Source: CAIYRG01 sp965247505
GTDB taxonomy: Bacteria; Pseudomonadota; Alphaproteobacteria; Micropepsales; Micropepsaceae
Direction of reading: 5' to 3'
Assembly: GCA_965247505.1 (NCBI GenBank)
Contig: OZ252020.1
Coordinates: 3,410,001 to 3,474,000, forward strand
DNA: 64,000 bases
Below, one piece after another: positions 60,541 through 64,000 of the stretch. A program made the position numbers and the translations under genes. The notes beneath the pieces were generated by a model. It worked only from the letters and a program-made list of their open reading frames with translations, had not been told where the DNA came from and made no database searches. Position 1 is the stretch's first letter. Every line of letters begins with the position of its first letter.

Positions 60541-61150
60541 GATTCCATGGGGTGGATTGTGATCCACTTTTCAGAGTGGTGTCGCAACATAACTCTGTGG
60601 AGGTAACCATGTCATCGATTGACCAAGTGTCTGAAGAGCGGGCTTCTGTCCGCAGTGATCTAAGCGCTATTTTCGTGTCGCTGGAACTCAGCCTGACGAC
60701 GTGGCTCGTCACGTCGTTGTCGCCGGGCAGCGGGGAAAAGATGTCCAGGCACCACGTGCGTGGCGGCGATGTCGCGGCCCTTTTTGCGAGGTTTTCCCAA
60801 CTGCAGGCAAAGTGCCAGGCGCGAACAGGGCGGCCGTACCGTCTGATTGTGATCCATGAGGCTGGCCTGGACGGGTTCTGGATTCATCGGACTCTTGCAG
60901 AATGCAAACATCGAGAGCCACGTTGTGGATCCGGCTTCCATAGTCACGTCGCGCCGTCGGCGGCGCGTCAAGACGGACGGGGTCGACGGCGAAGCCTTAG
61001 TCAGAGCCTTGCTGGCCCATAAGCGGGGCGAGCCGCGGGTCTGCGCCATGGCAAAGGCGCCCACAGCTGAACAGGAGGACCGTCGGCAGATCAGCCGTGA
61101 GCGCCGGTCTCTGACTGCCGAACGGGTTAAGAATGTTAACCGCATAAAGG
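60541..61150 (+). pseudogene. IS110-family transposase, N-terminal part with frameshift
   Basis: The start ATG is at 60609 after GGAGG. The frame reads SDLSAIFVSLELSLTTWLVT, SLSPGSGEKMSRHHVRGGDV, RLIVIHEAGLDGFWIHR, the DEDD N-terminal domain of an IS110 clade. One extra A near 60891 shifts the frame; the continuation LLQNANIESHVVDPASIVTS, RRRRRVKTDGVDGEALVRAL, RERRSLTAERVKNVNRIKG is open to 61150, where a different IS fragment begins. The C-terminal transposase-20 domain is missing. The left-end leader (60541-60608) is 68 bases. Confidence 0.82.
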
Positions 61151-61166
61151 GTGTGTGTACCGAAAA

Positions 61167-61660
61167 TTAGATTCTCGAATACCTGTGGTGTAGGCCGCCC
61201 AGAATTGGGTGTGCGGTGACGGTCCCGGTGCGCTCGATGGGGCGCGGGTGGGGGAATCTTTGGCCAAGGACCGGTGCGTCCGGGCGTCTTTGTAGTACTG
61301 AACATAGGCCGAGAGCACTCGGCGCAAATGGGTATCGTTGACCACGATCACGTGGTCCAAACACTCCCGACGTATAGTTCCGATGACGCGCTCAGTATGG
61401 CCGTTTTGCCAAGGCGATCGAAAGCTCGTTGGTCGGTCTCGAATACCCATCGCACGAACGCGTCGCTTGAAGACGCCACCGAACTTCACGTCGTTGTCTC
61501 TAATTAAGAATTTTGGCGCTGAATCCCATGGAAAGGCTTCCGTGATTTGTTGAGCAAGCCACATCGCGGTGGGCTCGCCCGTAACCGTCAGAAGGACAAT
61601 CTTACGTCGGGCATGATTCAGGACGACGAACACGTAGAGCTCTTCGAACAAGAAAGTTGG
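61167..61660 (-). pseudogene. rve-type DDE transposase, C-terminal fragment with frameshift
   Basis: The minus frame from 61660 reads FEELYVFVVLNHARRKIVLL, VTGEPTAMWLAQQITEAFPW, FLIRDNDVKFGGVFKRRVRA (second Asp) and PWQNGHTERVIGTIRRECLD (Glu), then YYKDARTHRSLAKDSP. A shift in a C run near 61249-61256 is needed to reach the usual tail PIERTGTVTAHPILGGLHHR, YSRI and stop at 61167. The N-terminus, with the first Asp, is cut by IS3 copy 3. Confidence 0.75.
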
Positions 61661-61743
61661 AACTGTGAATTGTCCGTCATCAAAACAAATGGGACTGTTG
61701 AGCGTGTTTCATAAGGGAGGATCTGGCTCATCTTTGTTTGATG

Positions 61744-62724
61744 TTAAGCCGCTTGGCGTTGATGGTTCAAGCGGCGGTTTTGGGTGGTCAGTTTTTTGAT
61801 CCTTTTTCTCTTTTCGATGATGGCGGTGTGGCGTCCAAAGTAGGCGTCGGCTGGAGTTACGTTGCCGATGCTCTCGTGGTAGCGTTGGTTGTTGTAGTGA
61901 TCGACGAAGGCGCTGATCTGGTTTTCGAGATCGCCGGGTAGATAATAATTTTCAAGCAGGATCCGGTTCTTCAGCGTTTGATGCCAGCGCTCGATCTTGC
62001 CCTGGGTTTGCGGGTGATACGGTGCGCCCCGAACGTGATCCATACCGTGGTCCTCGAGCCATTCAGCCAGATCGCCGGAGATATAGGACGAGCCGTTGTC
62101 GCTGAGCAGCCTCGGCTTGTGGACGACATTGGCGCGATTGCAGCCTGAGGCTTCTAGCGCCAACTTCAGTGTTGCCGTCACATCGTCCGCCGTCATGTTG
62201 GTGCAGAGCTTCCAAGCAATTATGTAGCGGGAATAGTCGTCCAGGATGGTCGACAGGTAAAACCAGCCCCAGCCGATGACCTTGAGATAGGTGAAGTCGG
62301 TCTGCCACAGCTGGTTCGGCGCCGTGGTCTTGTCGCGGAACTCATCGGCTGCCTTGATGACCACGAAAGCGGGGCTGGTGATCAGGCCGTGGGCCTTGAG
62401 AAGCCGGTAAACCGAGGCTTCCGAGACAAAGTAGCCCCTGGTGTCCGTAAACCTGACGGCCAGTTCCCGGGGCGACAGTTGCGTCTCCTCCAGGGCAAGA
62501 TCGATGATCTGCCCCCGGACATCATCCGGGATCCGGTTCCACATCCGGCCCGGGCTGCTGTTGCGATCCTCAAGACCGGCGTCGCCAAAGGCCAGAAAGC
62601 GATCGTACCAGCGATAAAAGGTGGTCTTCGGAATGCCCAGCTTGTCCAAAGTGGACCCGACGCCCAGGTGGGACTGCTCGACCAGGCGGATGATCTCCAG
62701 CTTCTCGGATGCGGGATACCTCAT
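61744..62724 (-). CDS. IS3-family transposase OrfB (copy 3)
   Basis: 326 aa. The only difference I see from copy 2 is SSPGRMWNRIPDD (Met for Val). Catalytic residues are intact. Confidence 0.9.
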   Translation of the reverse strand: MRYPASEKLEIIRLVEQSHLGVGSTLDKLGIPKTTFYRWYDRFLAFGDAGLEDRNSSPGRMWNRIPDDVRGQIIDLALEETQLSPRELAVRFTDTRGYFVSEASVYRLLKAHGLITSPAFVVIKAADEFRDKTTAPNQLWQTDFTYLKVIGWGWFYLSTILDDYSRYIIAWKLCTNMTADDVTATLKLALEASGCNRANVVHKPRLLSDNGSSYISGDLAEWLEDHGMDHVRGAPYHPQTQGKIERWHQTLKNRILLENYYLPGDLENQISAFVDHYNNQRYHESIGNVTPADAYFGRHTAIIEKRKRIKKLTTQNRRLNHQRQAA

Positions 62725-63095
62725 TCCTCGCCTCCCCCATGCCCGATCATATTTTTTTTGAGAAGACGGTTCTCCAGCGACAGTTCGGCGACCAACTCCT
62801 TCAAGTCGCGCATCTCCTGGCGCAGGCCTTTAACCTCGCCCGAGGTCGCTTGGCGCCCGGTGTCGCCGGCGAGCCGCTTCTTGCCCGCTTCCAAAAACTC
62901 TTTCGACCAGCTGTAATACAGACCCTCAGCGATGCCCTCGCGGCGGCACAAGGCGGCGATGCTCTCCTCGCCGCGCAGGCCCGACACCACGATCCGGATC
63001 TTCTCCTCAGCCGTATACTGCTTGCGTGTCTTGCGCCGAATATCCCGAACCGTTCTCTCCGCCGGGTCGTTCTTGCTCATTGATTTCTGTCTCAT
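62721..63095 (-). CDS. IS3-family transposase OrfA (copy 3)
   Basis: 124 aa, identical to the OrfA of copy 1 in the regions compared (YTAEEKIRI, LRQEMRDLKE). It has the poly-A slippery tract for a -1 shift into orfB. Confidence 0.88.
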   Translation of the reverse strand: MRQKSMSKNDPAERTVRDIRRKTRKQYTAEEKIRIVVSGLRGEESIAALCRREGIAEGLYYSWSKEFLEAGKKRLAGDTGRQATSGEVKGLRQEMRDLKELVAELSLENRLLKKNMIGHGGGEE

Positions 63096-63182
63096 CTTCG
63101 TTCCCTTCGGTCACTACGATGAGCCAGAAATCCTCCGTTATGCAATTACCTCAATTCGTCCCAAAGGCGCTGACGTCAGACA

Positions 63183-63939
63183 GTCTCGGAAGCCTCGGTT
63201 TACCGGCTTCTCAAGGCCCACGACCTGATCACCAGCCCCGCTTTCGTGGTCATCAAGGCAGCCGATGAGTTCCGCGACAAGACCACGGCGCCGAACCAGC
63301 TGTGGCAGACCGACTTCACCTATCTCAAGGTCATCGGCTGGGGCTGGTTTTACCTGTCGACCATCCTGGACGACTATTCCCGCTACATAATTGCTTGGAA
63401 GCTCTGCACCAACATGACGGCGGACGATGTGACGGCAACACTGAAGTTGGCGCTAGAAGCCTCAGGCTGCAATCGCGCCAATGTCTTCCACAAGCCGAGG
63501 CTGCTCAGCGACAACGGCTCGTCCTATATCTCCGGCGATCTGGCTGAATGGCTCGAGGACCACGGTATGGATCACGTTCGGGGCGCACCGTATCACCCGC
63601 AAACCCAGGGCAAGATCGAGCGCTGGCATCAAACGCTGAAGAACCGGATCCTGCTTGAAAATTATTATCTACCCGGCGATCTCGAAAACCAGATCAGCGC
63701 CTTCGTCGATCACTACAACAACCAACGCTACCACGAGAGCATCGGCAACGTAACTCCAGCCGACGCCTACTTTGGACGCCACACCGCCATCATCGAAAAG
63801 AGAAAAAGGATCAAAAAACTGACCACCCAAAACCGCCGCTTGAACCATCAACGCCAAGCGGCTTAACATCAAACAAAGATGAGCCAGATCCTCCCTTATG
63901 AAACACGCTCAACAGTCCCATTTGTTTTGATGACGGACA
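63183..63939 (+). pseudogene. IS3-family element, 3' half with truncated orfB
   Basis: Starts inside orfB at VSEASVYRLLKAHDLITSPA and runs through all catalytic segments to the stop at 63864-63866 and the right end GATGACGGACA at 63929-63939. It lacks orfA and the OrfB helix-turn-helix. It carries NRANVFHKPRLL (Phe for Val). The last 61 bases of the window hold no recognised feature. Confidence 0.85.
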
Positions 63940-64000
63940 CGGTATGACGGACGACGCGTTCCAGGGTAGTGCCCACCTGCCGCCGGGGCGGCGGGTGTAT

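Larger units (their letters stand above)
61671..63182 (-). mobile_element. IS3-family element, 1512 bp, complete copy 3
   Basis: The same ends and length as copies 1 and 2. It lies head-on against a 5'-truncated plus-strand copy at 63183. Confidence 0.9.

Noticed and set aside
1..64000. tRNA or rRNA genes as integration sites
   Set aside because: No cloverleaf or rRNA sequence was recognised by eye; a covariance search would be decisive.

Overview
The window is an extreme insertion-sequence patchwork from a proteobacterium, most likely alphaproteobacterial. That lineage call is an inference: it rests on the DUF6880 protein, bactofilin, a PutA without an N-terminal DNA-binding domain, and the IS families present. 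About half of the 64 kb is mobile DNA, and most remaining genes are single-gene islands or fragments cut at a mobile-element end. No rRNA, tRNA or CRISPR array was recognised. The density of IS copies, nested insertions and single-base nonsense mutations suggests a genome in decay (for example a host-restricted lineage) or an IS-driven accessory replicon.

Mobile families. IS6-like element A is about 805 bp, has ends GGCATTGTCAGA, and encodes a 231-aa DDE transposase. It has six full-length copies (11205, 14526, 17591, 30987, 51599, 54067) and many fragments. IS6-like element B is about 805 bp with ends GGTGTTGTCACG. Copies at 33573, 39627 and 57779 are intact; those at 21349 and 45708 are interrupted by IS1595-family elements with clean 8-bp target duplications, and a partial copy at 24835 is interrupted by an IS21-family element with a 7-bp duplication. 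Two non-coding miniature repeats share the TTGTCA end core: MITE-A (about 163 bp, six complete copies) and MITE-C (about 132 bp, five complete copies plus fragments). A 1512-bp IS3-family element is present in three full copies (4221, 43905, 61671) plus pieces. IS256, IS110, IS91, IS1380 and further IS3 and IS1595 remnants also occur.

Layout. 1-5.9 kb: decayed IS3 and IS1595 genes, a GIY-YIG protein, a DUF1508 gene pair, and a ParA-type ATPase that lost its Walker A region at an IS3 copy. 6-8.6 kb: two tandem tyrosine recombinases. 9-21 kb: polyphosphate kinase 2, a RecQ tail, a bactofilin with a methyltransferase-like partner, a TbpB-like lipoprotein and a DUF6880 protein, all separated by IS6-like elements and MITEs. 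21-31 kb: an IS1595 transposon carrying four small passenger genes, an IS21 element, and an oppA-type lipoprotein gene split by IS256 with a 9-bp duplication. 31-43.8 kb: a G+C-rich lytic transglycosylase, a TonB-dependent receptor, shuffled MmeI-like methylase and integrase fragments, Rhs and S74 fragments, and an apparent operon of a c-type cytochrome and a Tat-signal-bearing thiamine-diphosphate enzyme. 44-64 kb: IS3 copies, putA, a DUF6152 gene, a GNAT, nhaC, a CDF metal exporter, and IS110/IS3 debris.

How it works together. Genes that look intact are the two recombinases, ppk2 (last residues replaced), bactofilin, the lipoprotein, DUF6880, the transglycosylase, the TonB receptor, the cytochrome/ThDP pair, putA, DUF6152, GNAT, nhaC and the CDF exporter. 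Several now take their stop codon from an abutting IS or MITE end. The most interesting biology is the periplasmic ThDP-enzyme/cytochrome pair, the cargo-bearing IS1595 transposon, the IS6/MITE end-sharing network, and an IS110 end found at the same position in two diverged copies of element A.
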